This document shows, piece by piece, positions 9,704-18,485 of a stretch of 64,000 nt of DNA. The notes under the pieces were generated by a model that saw only the letters and a program-made list of their open reading frames with translations, was not told where the DNA came from and did no database searches. Source of the DNA: Arthrobacter sp. APC 3897. GTDB taxonomy: Bacteria > Actinomycetota > Actinomycetes > Actinomycetales > Micrococcaceae. Position numbers and translations under genes: made by a program. Every line of letters starts with the position of its first letter. Positions within the stretch are counted from its first letter, which is position 1. The stretch is taken from positions 19,301 through 83,300 of the forward strand of contig NZ_JASDDG010000018.1 in assembly GCF_030407495.1 (NCBI RefSeq), written 5' to 3'.

Positions 9704-10503
9704 GAACCCGACGCGAAGACGTCCAGCCGTTCACCGGTAAGGACGTCCGCCGGATGCGGTCCCGCGGCCAGGAGCTGCGCGGTCCACTCCTCGGGCCAGG
9801 GGAAGGCCGTGGCGGCCAGCACTATGTTGCCCGGGTAGCGTCCGGTGAACATGGACTTTTCCGCCAGTGCCGCGAAGCCTGCCCGGGGGATGCCCGCCAT
9901 CCCCTCCTGGACGGCGCGGACCTGCCGCCGGCAGAAAGCCAGCCCCGGATCGTCTCCCACATTCACCAGCAGCACCCCCGCAGGAGAAAGCAGGGCCGCG
10001 GCTTCGGCGTAGAACTCCGGCGTGGTCAGGTGCTCGGGTGCGTCGGCTCCGGCGAAGACATCGAGGACGATGGCGTCGAAGGACCCCGGTTCCCAGCGGG
10101 ACAGGGCATCCCGGGCGTCTCCGATGACGGTCTCCAGCACGGTTCCCTCCGGCAGCGGCAGATGCGCCAGCACAAAGTCCAGCAGTTCCCGCTCCAGCTC
10201 CACGGCCGCCTGTTCCGAGCCGGGCCGGGTGGCCTGCAGATAGCGGGTGAGGGTCAGCGCGCCTGCACCCAGATGCAGGGTCCGCAGCGGCCGGCCGGCG
10301 GGGGCGGCCAGGTCCAGCACGTTCCCGATCCGCCGCAGGTACTCGTAGAAGATCTCCTCCGGGTGGGCCAGATTCACATGTGACTGTTCGGCGCCGCGGA
10401 TGCTCAGCACCCGGGCACCCGGGGTGAAGCCGTCCTCGGTGATGGTGGCGTGGGCACCTATGCCGCGCAGCAGCCGGGACGGGATTTTATCCTGGGCAGC
10501 CAT
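9700..10503 (-). CDS. Spermidine synthase-like methyltransferase-fold protein
   Basis: 267 residues of Rossmann fold related to polyamine synthases (SpeE), with LHLGAGALTLTRYLQ as the nucleotide-binding loop, a second acidic strand (AAVELERELLDF) and FDAIVLDVFAGADAP in the position of the catalytic Asp region. Members of this actinobacterial group are usually annotated as fused-MFS or stand-alone spermidine synthases, but the residues that define aminopropyl transfer are not clear here, so the substrate is unknown. It shares an ATGA overlap with the upstream aminotransferase gene, indicating one operon. Confidence 0.75.
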   Translation of the reverse strand: MAAQDKIPSRLLRGIGAHATITEDGFTPGARVLSIRGAEQSHVNLAHPEEIFYEYLRRIGNVLDLAAPAGRPLRTLHLGAGALTLTRYLQATRPGSEQAAVELERELLDFVLAHLPLPEGTVLETVIGDARDALSRWEPGSFDAIVLDVFAGADAPEHLTTPEFYAEAAALLSPAGVLLVNVGDDPGLAFCRRQVRAVQEGMAGIPRAGFAALAEKSMFTGRYPGNIVLAATAFPWPEEWTAQLLAAGPHPADVLTGERLDVFASGS

Positions 10504-11747
10504 CAGAGCACCTGACCCAGCTTCGAGATGCGCTCGGCGGCTTCCTGCAGTACTTCTGTCTTCTTGCAGAAGGCGAACCGCAGCAGCGAACCCGTCCGGC
10601 GGGCGCCGTCGTCGTGGCAGAAGACGGCCACTGGAATGGCGCCCACGCCCACCAGCTCGGGCAGCCGGCGGGCCAGCGCAGTGGCATCGGTGATGCCCAG
10701 GGGCGCGACGTCGGCATTGACGAAGTAGGTGCCCTGCGGTTCAAAGACGGTCAGCCCGGCGGCCCGCAGTCCCTCGCTGAGGACATCCCGTTTGTTCTGC
10801 AGGGTGGTGGCGATGCCGGTAAAGAATTCATCCTCCATCCCCAGACCGAGGGCGATGGCGCCCTGGAACGGAGTTCCGGAGCTGTAGCTGAGGAACGACT
10901 TCACCGCACGGACGGCGGCCACCAGGTCCGCAGGCCCGGACAGCCAGCCGATCTTCCAGCCGGTGAAGGAGAAGGACTTGCCCGCGGAGGAGATGGTCAG
11001 AGTGCGTTCAGCAGCCCCGGGAAGGGTTGCGACGGGGATATGCCGGGGACCGAAGGTGAGGTGCTCGTACACCTCGTCAGTGACAATCACGGCGTTGTAC
11101 TTGGCGGCAAGCTCCACAATCCGCTGCAGTGTTTCGGCGGGAAACACCGCGCCGGTGGGATTGTGCGGATTGTTCACCAGCACCACGCGCGTGCGCTCGG
11201 TAAAGGCATCCTCCAGTGTGGCGAGGTCCGGCTGGAAGTCCGGTGCGAGCAGCGGCGCCGTGGTGTGTGCGGCACCGCTGAGGCCGATGACCGCCCCGTA
11301 GGAGTCGTAGAACGGTTCAAACGTCAGGACCTCATCACCCGGGCCGGTGAGCGCGAGGAGCGCGGCGGCAATGGCTTCAGTGGCCCCGGTGCTGACAATG
11401 ATCTGGGTGTCCGGATCCAGGGACAGGCCGTAGAAACGCTCCTGGTGGGCCGCGACGGCGTTGCGCAGCACCGGCAGGCCCTGTCCCGGTGCGTACTGGT
11501 TGGCCCCCGCGCTGATCGCCTCGCGGGCTGCCTCGCGGATGACCGACGGCCCGTCCTCGTCAGGGAATCCCTGACCCAGGTTGATGGCGTTGTGCTTGCC
11601 GGACAGCACCGTGATCTCCTCGAAAATGGTCACCCCCAGGGCGCCGTCAGAACCGAGCAGATTGGCGCCGGCGGCTGTGCGCTGCCAGGGCGGGGTGCCC
11701 GAAGCCGAAGCGGAGCGGAGAAGGGGAGTGCGGTCGAGAGAGCTCAT
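10503..11747 (-). CDS. Class I/II pyridoxal phosphate-dependent aminotransferase
   Basis: 414 residues from the ATG at 11747 (MSSLDRTPLL). Longer in-frame starts exist but add residues not seen in the family. Fold type I aminotransferase signatures are present: NLGQGFPDEDGP, TGATEAIAAALLAL, NNPHNPTGAVF and the PLP-binding Lys in SSAGKSFSFTGWKIG. The N-terminal pattern and FPDEDGP resemble the kynurenine/methionine aminotransferase (YbdL-like) group, so the likely substrate is a hydrophobic or sulfur amino acid, but this is not decided by sequence. It is followed directly by the spermidine-synthase-like gene. Confidence 0.9.
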   Translation of the reverse strand: MSSLDRTPLLRSASASGTPPWQRTAAGANLLGSDGALGVTIFEEITVLSGKHNAINLGQGFPDEDGPSVIREAAREAISAGANQYAPGQGLPVLRNAVAAHQERFYGLSLDPDTQIIVSTGATEAIAAALLALTGPGDEVLTFEPFYDSYGAVIGLSGAAHTTAPLLAPDFQPDLATLEDAFTERTRVVLVNNPHNPTGAVFPAETLQRIVELAAKYNAVIVTDEVYEHLTFGPRHIPVATLPGAAERTLTISSAGKSFSFTGWKIGWLSGPADLVAAVRAVKSFLSYSSGTPFQGAIALGLGMEDEFFTGIATTLQNKRDVLSEGLRAAGLTVFEPQGTYFVNADVAPLGITDATALARRLPELVGVGAIPVAVFCHDDGARRTGSLLRFAFCKKTEVLQEAAERISKLGQVL

Positions 11748-11800
11748 GCCTACCAGTATTCCAGTATCGGAAATTTTGCATTTGTCCTGGCTCCTGCCGG

Positions 11801-11832
11801 CCTGGTTGTCAGCAACGGATGAGACAACCAGG
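11801..11832. promoter_or_regulatory. Inverted repeat between two divergent genes
   Basis: CCTGGTTGTC (11801-11810) and GACAACCAGG (11823-11832) are perfect 10-bp complements around a 12-base centre. The repeat lies 54 bases upstream of the minus-strand aminotransferase start and 160 bases upstream of the plus-strand orphan gene. It could be an operator for the aminotransferase operon or a small hairpin. Confidence 0.4.
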
Positions 11833-11979
11833 GACTGTCTCACTGCAGGGCAAACGTACCTGCGAGTACGCTCTGCGCTCCGGCAATGAGCGGCCTGATT
11901 AGGGTGGCTGATACGTGTAGTGTTTACGCTAATAATTGGGAAATACCTCAGTTGTCAAACGCCGTTATTCTCAATCGTT

Positions 11980-11984
11980 AGGAG
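11980..11984 (+). promoter_or_regulatory. Ribosome binding site that fixes the GTG start at 11992
   Basis: AGGAG lies 7 bases before the GTG of the orphan gene. It is the main support for that start and for the gene being translated. Confidence 0.65.
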
Positions 11985-11991
11985 CTAAATA

Positions 11992-12390
11992 GTGCCAGCG
12001 AAAGATATCCTTACCGAGCTCGCTTCAGATCTTGAACGCTCGGTAAGGCTGACCAGTACCAGCACTAGAATTTGGGTATATAAGTCCAAAGCGGCTGTGA
12101 TTGACTTTTCAATCGAGGGGCTTGACTTTGCTCTAGATCTCACCACCGATCAAGGGGCCTTGACTGCGAGTGTTCTAGGACGAAGTGATGAAGGTCGAGA
12201 GATTCTGAAGAATGCCTTTACCGATAGATATGAAATGCTGGCCATGGGCGGAGGGCGTCACATTATGGGGCGGCTCAAAGATGCTTATGAATTTCCTGAA
12301 GCTGCCGCTGAACAGTGTTACCAGTGGATTTTAGAAACACGCAGGCTCGTATCGGCTCAGACACACGCTGGCACCGAACTGACCGTGTGA
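11992..12390 (+). CDS. Hypothetical protein, AT-rich orphan
   Basis: 132 residues, GTG start with AGGAG 7 bases upstream. It looks like a small soluble alpha/beta protein (AAVIDFSIEGLDFALDLT in the middle, helical second half) with no signal peptide, membrane helix or motif that I recognise. Codon use (TTA, AGA, ATA) and composition are far from the neighbouring GC-rich genes, while a good ribosome site and an open frame argue that it is a real, recently acquired gene. It sits between the aminotransferase operon and coaD, where rsmD-coaD are adjacent in many relatives. Confidence 0.6.
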   Translation: MPAKDILTELASDLERSVRLTSTSTRIWVYKSKAAVIDFSIEGLDFALDLTTDQGALTASVLGRSDEGREILKNAFTDRYEMLAMGGGRHIMGRLKDAYEFPEAAAEQCYQWILETRRLVSAQTHAGTELTV

Positions 12391-12478
12391 TCCGGAGTAC
12401 CGGCCGGTTGCGCTGCTGCTGCCGCACTCAAACAGCGGGTGCACGCGCTTTCATGCCGGAACCGGGTAGATTCGACCT

Positions 12479-12958
12479 ATGCGACGCGCTGTATGCCCCG
12501 GATCCTATGACCCCCTCCATAACGGACACGTGGAGGTGATCGCGCGGGCTGCCAGCCTGTTCGACGAAGTCCTTGTAGCGGTGTCCACTAATTACGCGAA
12601 GAAATACCGGTTTTCCGGCGACGAACGGCTGGCCATGGCACGGGAGACCCTCGGCGGGCTGCGCGGCGTTTCAGTGGTGCCGATGGGGGAGGGGCTGCTG
12701 GCGGATTTCTGCCGCGAACACGGCGTGAACGCCATCGTCAAGGGACTGCGGTCGGTGCAGGACTACCAGTACGAGCTGCCAATGGCGGTGATGAACCGGC
12801 ACCTGACCGGCATCGAGACCGTGTTCCTGCCGGCCGAGAGCCGTTACACGCACCTGTCCTCAAGTCTTATCAAGGAAGTTTCCTCCCTGGGCGGTGACAT
12901 TTCGGAACTGGTGCCCCGCGCTGCGTACCGCCGCCTGTACCAGGAACAGGGCGCTTAG
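12479..12958 (+). CDS. coaD: Phosphopantetheine adenylyltransferase
   Basis: 159 residues, the normal size. CoaD transfers AMP from ATP to 4'-phosphopantetheine in coenzyme A synthesis. The nucleotidyltransferase signature CPGSYDPLHNGHVEVI (with the HxGH motif) is at residues 5-20, followed by VKGLRSVQDYQYELPMAVMN around 88 and the C-terminal SSSLIKEVSSLGGD, which matches the usual SST/S-hydroxyl loop. The ATG at 12479 begins the conserved N-terminus directly. All active-site motifs are intact. Confidence 0.96.
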   Translation: MRRAVCPGSYDPLHNGHVEVIARAASLFDEVLVAVSTNYAKKYRFSGDERLAMARETLGGLRGVSVVPMGEGLLADFCREHGVNAIVKGLRSVQDYQYELPMAVMNRHLTGIETVFLPAESRYTHLSSSLIKEVSSLGGDISELVPRAAYRRLYQEQGA

Positions 12959-12962
12959 CGGT

Positions 12963-13499
12963 ATGCCGCCGAGGGTCCGCCCGCTGCCCCCGGAGAAGCA
13001 GGCACCGGAGTTTTTGGTCCGTGAGCTGGAGTTCGCGGACCCGGGGGTTTCCGGTCTGGCAGGCGCCCGGCTGGCGCTGGAGCTCGTTGAAGTGAACGAC
13101 GGCGCTGCCGGACTCCGGACAGCCGTTTCCGTGCGTGCCGTTTCCAAGGACGGCGGGGGAGCGGAAAGCGCGGCCCCGGAGGCGCACCCCGGCGCAGCGC
13201 TGCTCCGTAACGCCCTGCTGGGCGAATCCTGCCTTGTCCGTGACGAGGAGCCCCCGGCGGGATCCGGCACCGAGCGGCACCTGGTGTCCTGCCTGCCTGC
13301 CGAGGCCGCACCCGAGCGGCAGCGCGCGGCGCTGGAAGAGGTCCGACGGCGCTCCCGGCGATGCTGGGGCCGTCGGCCGCCGTGGCGTCCGGGTCCCGGC
13401 AGCTCCCGGAAGGCTGCGTCAACCTGCTGTGGTGGGATGAGCGCGCGAACTTCGGAGACGCCGTCGGGCCCTGGCTGGTCCGGCGGATCAGCGGACTGA
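12963..13499 (+). CDS. Hypothetical reading frame, possibly a gene remnant
   Basis: An open frame beginning five bases after the coaD stop. The first ~125 codons have core-like codon bias (strong GC at third positions) and give a soluble Ala/Glu-rich sequence without a recognised family. From about 13360 the frame runs out of phase across the decayed pyruvyl transferase, so the final ~45 codons are very unlikely to be native. Either a short hypothetical protein lost its end, or this is the N-terminal part of the decayed neighbour. Confidence 0.3.
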   Translation: MPPRVRPLPPEKQAPEFLVRELEFADPGVSGLAGARLALELVEVNDGAAGLRTAVSVRAVSKDGGGAESAAPEAHPGAALLRNALLGESCLVRDEEPPAGSGTERHLVSCLPAEAAPERQRAALEEVRRRSRRCWGRRPPWRPGPGSSRKAASTCCGGMSARTSETPSGPGWSGGSAD

Positions 13500-14016
13500 C
13501 TGGAGCCGGCGGAGACTGAACGGCTGGCCGGCCTGCGCGGCGTGGGGGTCCATGCCGTCCGCGGCGCACTGACCGCTGCCGAGCTGCGCTCGAAGCTGGG
13601 CTGGAGGGTCCCTGAAGTCTACGGCGACCCGGCGCTGCTGCGGACTGTTCCCGGATAGCGGGGACCCGGGGGTCCATGTTGTGGATGCCAGGCAGGGAAT
13701 GGAACAGGTGGTTCGGGAGATTGCCGGATCCCGGGCCTGCGTCTCCAGCTCGCTGCACGGGATTATTGTGGCCCAGGCCTACGGGGTGCCGTGGGTTTGG
13801 GTACGAGTCAGAGATGCCGTAATTGCCGGGGATACCTTCAAATGCCGGGACTTCTTCACCACTCTGGAGGAATCCTCAGTGGCCCGTGTGGACGTTACCG
13901 CGGCCCGGGCGCGCACGCTGGACCCCATGCGTCTTGCCCGCCGTGCGTCCCTGCCGCGGCTGCGCATTTCCCTGGATGCGCTGGAGGACGCTTTCCCAAT
14001 GCCGCGGCGGACTTAG
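13361..14016 (+). pseudogene. Decayed polysaccharide pyruvyl transferase gene
   Basis: Fragments typical of one polysaccharide pyruvyl transferase family protein appear in order but in three frames. First comes VNLLWWDERANFGDAVGPWL in the frame of 13418, ending at a stop at 13517. Next is LRGVGVHAVRGALTAAEL through VPEVYGDPALL in the frame of 13533, with a stop at 13656. Last is VVDARQGMEQVVREIAGSRA followed by SSSLHGIIVAQAYGVPWVWV and the DFF motif in the frame of 13681, ending at 14016. The parts between the fragments are shorter than in intact relatives, so internal deletions accompany the frame changes. Such enzymes add pyruvate ketals to wall or exopolysaccharide sugars. The native start is unclear. 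Confidence 0.75.
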
Positions 14017-14657
14017 ACGGCGTTGGAGCAGGCCGGGCGGAGCACCGCGGCGGCCAGTCCGCCGGTTTCCTCCACAAACCTGTCCAGCCACTGCTTGGCA
14101 GAGAGGTCCGGTTCCGACGCCACCATGGTGACCTTCGCCGTCGTGCATTGGCTGAGGTTGGTTTCCGCCCGCAGCAGGTGATAGCGGGAGGTGACCACAA
14201 TGAGCTCGTCCCAGCCGTTGTCCGCGGCCAGGCGGGCGACGGCGCGGGCCTCGCCGCGCGTGGTCATGGGCTCGGGGAAGAAGCAGGTTACGACGGCGCT
14301 GGCGGGATCCCCCGTGACCGTGTCGCCGGCCATGTAGTCGCAGTACTGATCCGTCACCACGTTCCCCGGCGTTTCCGTGCTGGAGAGCACCAGATCCGGT
14401 GCGGCACCCGAGCGGACCAGGCTGCGCCCTACGGGAAAGCGCTCGGAGGCTGCTCCCGCCAGGACCACCACGGCGTCGGCCCTGCCCGCGTTGTCCGGGG
14501 AAGCAGCCTGCGGATAAAAGAAGAGGTTGGCGGCGGCGAAAAGCCACACGAACAGTACCGACGCAATGCCGGCCGCGGCCGCGTCCACGCTTCGGGGAAC
14601 TCCGCGCTGCAGCCGGAGCACCAAGCGGTGCGGCAGGGTGCGGAGGGCGGTCAGCAT
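14013..14657 (-). CDS. YdcF/DUF218 family membrane-anchored protein
   Basis: 214 residues. One hydrophobic helix (GIASVLFVWLFAAANLFFY, residues about 30-48) anchors an extracytoplasmic DUF218 domain with DAVVVLAGAASERFPVG, the conserved EPMTTRGEA loop and TSRYHLLRAE. YdcF/SanA proteins are linked to envelope integrity; the biochemical activity is not settled. The start at 14657 leaves a basic N-terminus before the helix, consistent with an N-in topology. Its 3' end overlaps the decayed pyruvyl transferase by 4 bases. Confidence 0.85.
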   Translation of the reverse strand: MLTALRTLPHRLVLRLQRGVPRSVDAAAAGIASVLFVWLFAAANLFFYPQAASPDNAGRADAVVVLAGAASERFPVGRSLVRSGAAPDLVLSSTETPGNVVTDQYCDYMAGDTVTGDPASAVVTCFFPEPMTTRGEARAVARLAADNGWDELIVVTSRYHLLRAETNLSQCTTAKVTMVASEPDLSAKQWLDRFVEETGGLAAAVLRPACSNAV

Positions 14658-14821
14658 TCCGTCAGCCTATGCGAGCAGGAGGTGCTCCGGTAAACCACTT
14701 GCCGCTTGGCCTGTAAACTGGAATGAGCAGTCCGTGCCCTGCCCGTTTTGGTGCCTGGTGCGGCGCAGTTTGAGAGAATCGGCCGTATCAGGCTAAGATG
14801 ATATGTCGGTCTATGTTCTAC

Positions 14822-14834
14822 AGGAGTTCTCATT
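14822..14834 (+). promoter_or_regulatory. AGGAG site followed by an ATT codon: possible rare start for yceD
   Basis: AGGAG (14822-14826) is 5 bases before ATT at 14832, which is in frame with the DUF177 gene. The frame is open only back to a TGA at 14799, and between 14802 and 14871 there is no ATG, GTG or TTG. The TTG at 14871 has no ribosome site (GTTCGTCGCCC precedes it). ATT initiation would add 13 residues to the N-terminus. Confidence 0.4.
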
Positions 14835-14870
14835 AGCGTTCAGTCGCGGATTAATCCGGGTTCGTCGCCC

Positions 14871-15437
14871 TTGACCATTAGTGTCAAGGATCTCGGGCGC
14901 AGCCCGGGAGTCATGCGGACTATGCATGAACATGTTCCGGCACCGAAGGACTTCGGTGTTGCGCTTATCGGCGTGCCGGAAGGAGCAGATCTTGATCTGG
15001 ACCTGAGGTTCGAAGCCGTGCACGAGGGGATTTTAGTATCCGGAACCGTCATCGCTCCTGTTAAGGGAGAATGCGGACGGTGCCTGAAGCCCATCGCGTA
15101 CGACGAAGAAGTCGATGTGCAGGAACTCTTCTACTACGAGGACGCTGAGTCCTTTGGAACAGAAGAGGAAGAAGAGCAACACCGGATCGAGCGAGATGTC
15201 ATCGATCTTGAGCCGGTTTTGCGGGACGCAGTGGTTACCACCCTGCCGTTCCAGCCGGTGTGCCGGGAGGACTGCGAAGGCCTTTGCTCCGAATGCGGAG
15301 CGCGCCTTGAGGAGGATCCGGGTCACCACCACGAAACAGTGGATCCTCGCTGGGCAGCCCTCTCCGGGCTGGCTGGCAGCGCCGCAGACAATTCTGCGGC
15401 AACAAGTACAGAGTCAGACGAGAGAGAAGAGAGTTAG
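14871..15437 (+). CDS. yceD: YceD family protein (DUF177)
   Basis: 188 residues from the TTG at 14871, or 201 if an ATT at 14832 is used. YceD precedes rpmF in most bacteria and is implicated in 23S rRNA/50S assembly. The sequence carries [10 protein letters not shown] at the N-terminus, the CGRCLKPI motif near residue 68 and [14 protein letters not shown] near 128; the Cys clusters are typical of the metal-binding actinobacterial form. An acidic stretch (TEEEEEQH) and a low-complexity Ser/Ala tail close the protein. The gene is 2 bases from rpmF. Confidence 0.88.
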   Translation: MTISVKDLGRSPGVMRTMHEHVPAPKDFGVALIGVPEGADLDLDLRFEAVHEGILVSGTVIAPVKGECGRCLKPIAYDEEVDVQELFYYEDAESFGTEEEEEQHRIERDVIDLEPVLRDAVVTTLPFQPVCREDCEGLCSECGARLEEDPGHHHETVDPRWAALSGLAGSAADNSAATSTESDEREES

Positions 15438-15439
15438 TC

Positions 15440-15643
15440 GTGGCTGTTCCCAAGCGGAAAATGTCCCGCTCGAATACGCGTGCACGCCGGTCCCAGTGGA
15501 AGGCAACTGCCCCCAACCTGGTGAAGACCGTTGAGAACGGCCGCGTTACCTACAGCCTGCCTCACCAGGCCAAGGTCGTGACCGACTCAGCTGGTACCGC
15601 GCTGTTCCTTGAATACAAGGGCCGCAAGGTAGCGGACGTCTAA
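15440..15643 (+). CDS. rpmF: 50S ribosomal protein L32
   Basis: 67 residues beginning with GTG ([20 protein letters not shown]), the classic basic N-terminus of L32. This is a form without the CxxC pair: the segment after residue 30 ([20 protein letters not shown]) contains no Cys, so it is the zinc-independent type. It lies between yceD and rnc as in most bacteria and is presumably co-transcribed with them. Confidence 0.96.
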   Translation: MAVPKRKMSRSNTRARRSQWKATAPNLVKTVENGRVTYSLPHQAKVVTDSAGTALFLEYKGRKVADV

Positions 15644-15715
15644 AACAGTGTTCCTTTCCCGGTGTGGCGAGCCGGACCGGGACTTGAATACTGCTTTTCG
15701 GGTCAGAACCAAAAA

Positions 15716-16417
15716 GTGAAGAATACTGAAGAGCTTTTGAAGCGTCTCGGTGTCGATATCGACGCCGGGACGCTTCGTCTTGCACTCACACACCGCTCCT
15801 ACGCTTACGAGCAGGGCGGCATCCCCACGAACGAACGCCTCGAGTTCCTGGGTGACTCCATCCTGGGCTTCTCCGTCACGGATGCGCTGTACCGGGACAA
15901 CCCGGAGCTGTCCGAGGGCGATCTGGCCAAGCGCCGTGCCGCCGTCGTCAGCACCCGTGCCCTCGCCGGAGTGGCCCGCGACCTCGAACTGGGACAGTAC
16001 ATCCTGCTGGGCCAGGGCGAGAAGCTGACCAACGGCCGGGACAAGTCCTCCATTCTGGCGGACACCACCGAGGCCCTGATCGGCGCCGTCTACCTCTGCC
16101 ACGGGATGGAAACAGCCCGGGCGATGGTGATGCGCCTGATCGGTCCGCTGCTGCGCAACGCTGATGCCCTGGGTGCCGGCACCGACTGGAAGACCAGCAT
16201 TCAGGAGATCGCCGCCAGCCGTAAGCTCGGCGACATCCACTATGAGGTCACCGGCTCCGGTCCGGACCATTCGCGCAGCTTCGTTGCCGTGCTCCACATC
16301 GGCGACAAAGCCTACGGATCCGGCGTGGGACATTCCAAGAAGGAAGCGGAGCAGGAAGCTGCCGCCGCTACCTGGAAGATTATCTGCCCCTCCGGCAGCA
16401 CGGCCGCCGAAGCCTAG
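15716..16417 (+). CDS. rnc: Ribonuclease III
   Basis: 233 residues from the GTG at 15716 ([11 protein letters not shown]); an upstream in-frame GTG at 15662 would add 18 residues that are not family-like. RNase III cleaves double-stranded RNA in rRNA precursors and regulatory duplexes. The catalytic signature [13 protein letters not shown] is near residue 37, the second acidic site [12 protein letters not shown] near 117, and a C-terminal double-stranded RNA-binding domain includes [16 protein letters not shown]. The gene is followed 4 bases after its stop by mutM. Confidence 0.94.
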   Translation: MKNTEELLKRLGVDIDAGTLRLALTHRSYAYEQGGIPTNERLEFLGDSILGFSVTDALYRDNPELSEGDLAKRRAAVVSTRALAGVARDLELGQYILLGQGEKLTNGRDKSSILADTTEALIGAVYLCHGMETARAMVMRLIGPLLRNADALGAGTDWKTSIQEIAASRKLGDIHYEVTGSGPDHSRSFVAVLHIGDKAYGSGVGHSKKEAEQEAAAATWKIICPSGSTAAEA

Positions 16418-16421
16418 CTCC

Positions 16422-17414
16422 GTGCCCGAACTGCCCGAAGTGGAAGTGGTCCGCCGCGGACTGGCCTCATGGGTCCGCGGCCGGACCATCACCGGCGTCG
16501 ACGTCCTCGACCCCCGCTCGGTGCGGCGCCACGCCGCCGGTCCCGAGGACCTCGTCGGGAACCTTGAAGGCGCGGCGGTTACCGACGTCGTACGCCGCGG
16601 AAAGTTCCTCTGGATGCCGCTGGTGGAAGCGTCCGCTGCTGCTGTTCCCGGCGTCGTCCCCGGGGACGGCGCCGGCGTTCCGAGGCTGGCGCTGATGGCC
16701 CACCTGGGCATGAGCGGACAGCTGCTGATGGAAGATCCGCACCTGCCCGACGAGAAACACCTCAAAGTCCGGTTTACGCTCAGCCCTGCGGTGTCTGCCG
16801 ACGGGACCCGCATGCCTTCCGAGCTGCGCTTCGTGGACCAGCGGATTTTCGGGGGAGTTTTTCTCACGGACCTGCAGCCCACCCCCGACGGAGCTCCCGG
16901 AGGTTTGTCGGAGACGGGGTTGGCGCTGATTCCGGAGGAAGCTGCCCACATTGCCCGTGACCCGCTGGATCCGGCGTTCTCCTTTGACGAGTTCTACACC
17001 CGGCTGCGCCGGCGCCGCACCGGCATCAAGCGCGCACTGCTGGACCAGGGGCTGATCTCCGGCGTCGGGAACATTTATGCGGACGAAGCCCTGTGGGCCG
17101 CGAAGCTGCACTTTGCCCGGCCGACGGACACCATGCGGCGTGCCGACGCGCTGCGTCTGGTCGAGTCCGCGAGGGACGTCATGACCCGTGCGCTGGCCGC
17201 CGGGGGAACCAGCTTCGATTCCCTGTACGTCAACGTGAACGGGGCGTCCGGGTACTTTTCCCGGTCCCTCAACGCCTATGGCCGGGAGGGCGAACCGTGT
17301 CCCCGGTGTGCCGCCGTCGGGCTCTCGACCCTGATCCGCCGCGACTCGTTCATGAACCGTTCCTCGTACAGCTGCCCGGTCTGCCAGCCAAGGCCCCGCA
17401 ACGGCCGCTGGTAA
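16422..17414 (+). CDS. mutM: Formamidopyrimidine-DNA glycosylase
   Basis: 330 residues from the GTG at 16422, which places the essential N-terminal Pro and Glu ([12 protein letters not shown]) immediately after the initiator. This bifunctional glycosylase/AP lyase removes 8-oxoguanine and ring-opened purines. A middle helix-two-turn-helix ([24 protein letters not shown]) contains the DNA-binding Asn, and the C-terminus has a four-Cys zinc finger with CPRC and CPVC. Two Pro/Gly-rich inserts (around [13 protein letters not shown] and [12 protein letters not shown]) make it somewhat longer than the ~270-290 residue average. Confidence 0.94.
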   Translation: MPELPEVEVVRRGLASWVRGRTITGVDVLDPRSVRRHAAGPEDLVGNLEGAAVTDVVRRGKFLWMPLVEASAAAVPGVVPGDGAGVPRLALMAHLGMSGQLLMEDPHLPDEKHLKVRFTLSPAVSADGTRMPSELRFVDQRIFGGVFLTDLQPTPDGAPGGLSETGLALIPEEAAHIARDPLDPAFSFDEFYTRLRRRRTGIKRALLDQGLISGVGNIYADEALWAAKLHFARPTDTMRRADALRLVESARDVMTRALAAGGTSFDSLYVNVNGASGYFSRSLNAYGREGEPCPRCAAVGLSTLIRRDSFMNRSSYSCPVCQPRPRNGRW

Positions 17415-17591
17415 AGACTTTTTGGCGGGCTGCTGACGCCACAGATCGCGGGGCATGCGAAATCCTTCGTGCACATCCGGGGATCAAGAGGGCGAAAATC
17501 GGCTGAATGGGCCCGTTTGCTGCCCGAAGGATTCCGCGGCCGCGTGCACGCCCCCACCTCGCCGGCACCCACCGGCACGGATCAACCGGCG

Positions 17592-18410
17592 TCAGGCGCC
17601 GCTCAGCTCCGCAAGGACACCGTCGGTGAACGGGGGCCACACCTCGGCCGCCCAGGGACCGAAGTCGCGGTCCGTCAGTGCGACGGCGGCAGCACCGGCG
17701 TCGGGATCCACCCACAGGAACGTGCCGGACTGGCCGAAATGCCCAAACGTCCGCGGCGAGCTGCCTGCACCGGTCCAGTGCGGCGACTTGGAGCCGCGGA
17801 TCTCAAAGCCCAGGCCCCAGTCGTTTTCCTTCTGCCGGCCAAAACCGGGAAGAACCCCGGCAAGACCGGGAAACACCACGGTGGTTGCCTCGGCCAGGCG
17901 GCCGGGCGCGGTGATCACCGGGTTCTGCAGCTCGGCAGCGAAACGGGACAGATCGGCCACTGTGGACACCGCACCGGCAGCGGGGGATCCCTCCAGTGCA
18001 GTGGACGTCATGCCCAGGGGAGCAAGGACGCCCTCGCGGAGGTACTCGGCCATCGAAATGCCCGTGGCTTCCGCCAGGGTTTCCCCCAGCACCTCAAAGC
18101 CGGCATTCGAGTACAGGCGCCGGGTTCCCGGTGCGTAGCGGACGGTGCGGTCACTGAAGTCATATCCGGCCGAATGCGCCAGCAGGTGGCGCACGGTTGA
18201 ACCCTCGGGTCCGGCGGGCTGGTCCAGTTCCAGGGCGCCTTCATCCAGGGCCACCAGCATGCTGTATGCCGTCAGGAGCTTGGTGACCGAGGCCAGCGGA
18301 AAACGGCGCTCAACGTCACCGGATGTGCCCGCCACGGTGCCGTCCGCCAGAATAACGGCGGCGGCGGCATTGTCCACCGGCCAGTTTTCAATAACCTTGA
18401 CGCTGTCCAT
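17592..18410 (-). CDS. Serine hydrolase of the beta-lactamase/penicillin-binding class C type
   Basis: 272 residues without a signal peptide. The nucleophile motif SxxK is present as SVTK near residue 41 (PLASVTKLLTAYS), the YxN motif as YSNAG near 101, and HFGQSG in the C-terminal third occupies the KTG-like position. The family covers esterases, D-aminopeptidases and class C beta-lactamases; the absence of an export signal favours a cytoplasmic esterase or peptidase. It lies downstream of the ole cluster in the same direction with a 75-base gap. Confidence 0.85.
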   Translation of the reverse strand: MDSVKVIENWPVDNAAAAVILADGTVAGTSGDVERRFPLASVTKLLTAYSMLVALDEGALELDQPAGPEGSTVRHLLAHSAGYDFSDRTVRYAPGTRRLYSNAGFEVLGETLAEATGISMAEYLREGVLAPLGMTSTALEGSPAAGAVSTVADLSRFAAELQNPVITAPGRLAEATTVVFPGLAGVLPGFGRQKENDWGLGFEIRGSKSPHWTGAGSSPRTFGHFGQSGTFLWVDPDAGAAAVALTDRDFGPWAAEVWPPFTDGVLAELSGA

Positions 18411-18485
18411 GAAGTTCCTCTGCAGTGAAGCGGTCGTGACGAAAGGGGTCGGTTGGCGAAGGCCGCCCTGAACGGCCCTGCGCCG

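Noticed and set aside
9700..10503. Genuine spermidine synthase (speE)
   Set aside because: Fold similarity is clear but the aminopropyl-transfer residues could not be confirmed and no polyamine genes are adjacent.
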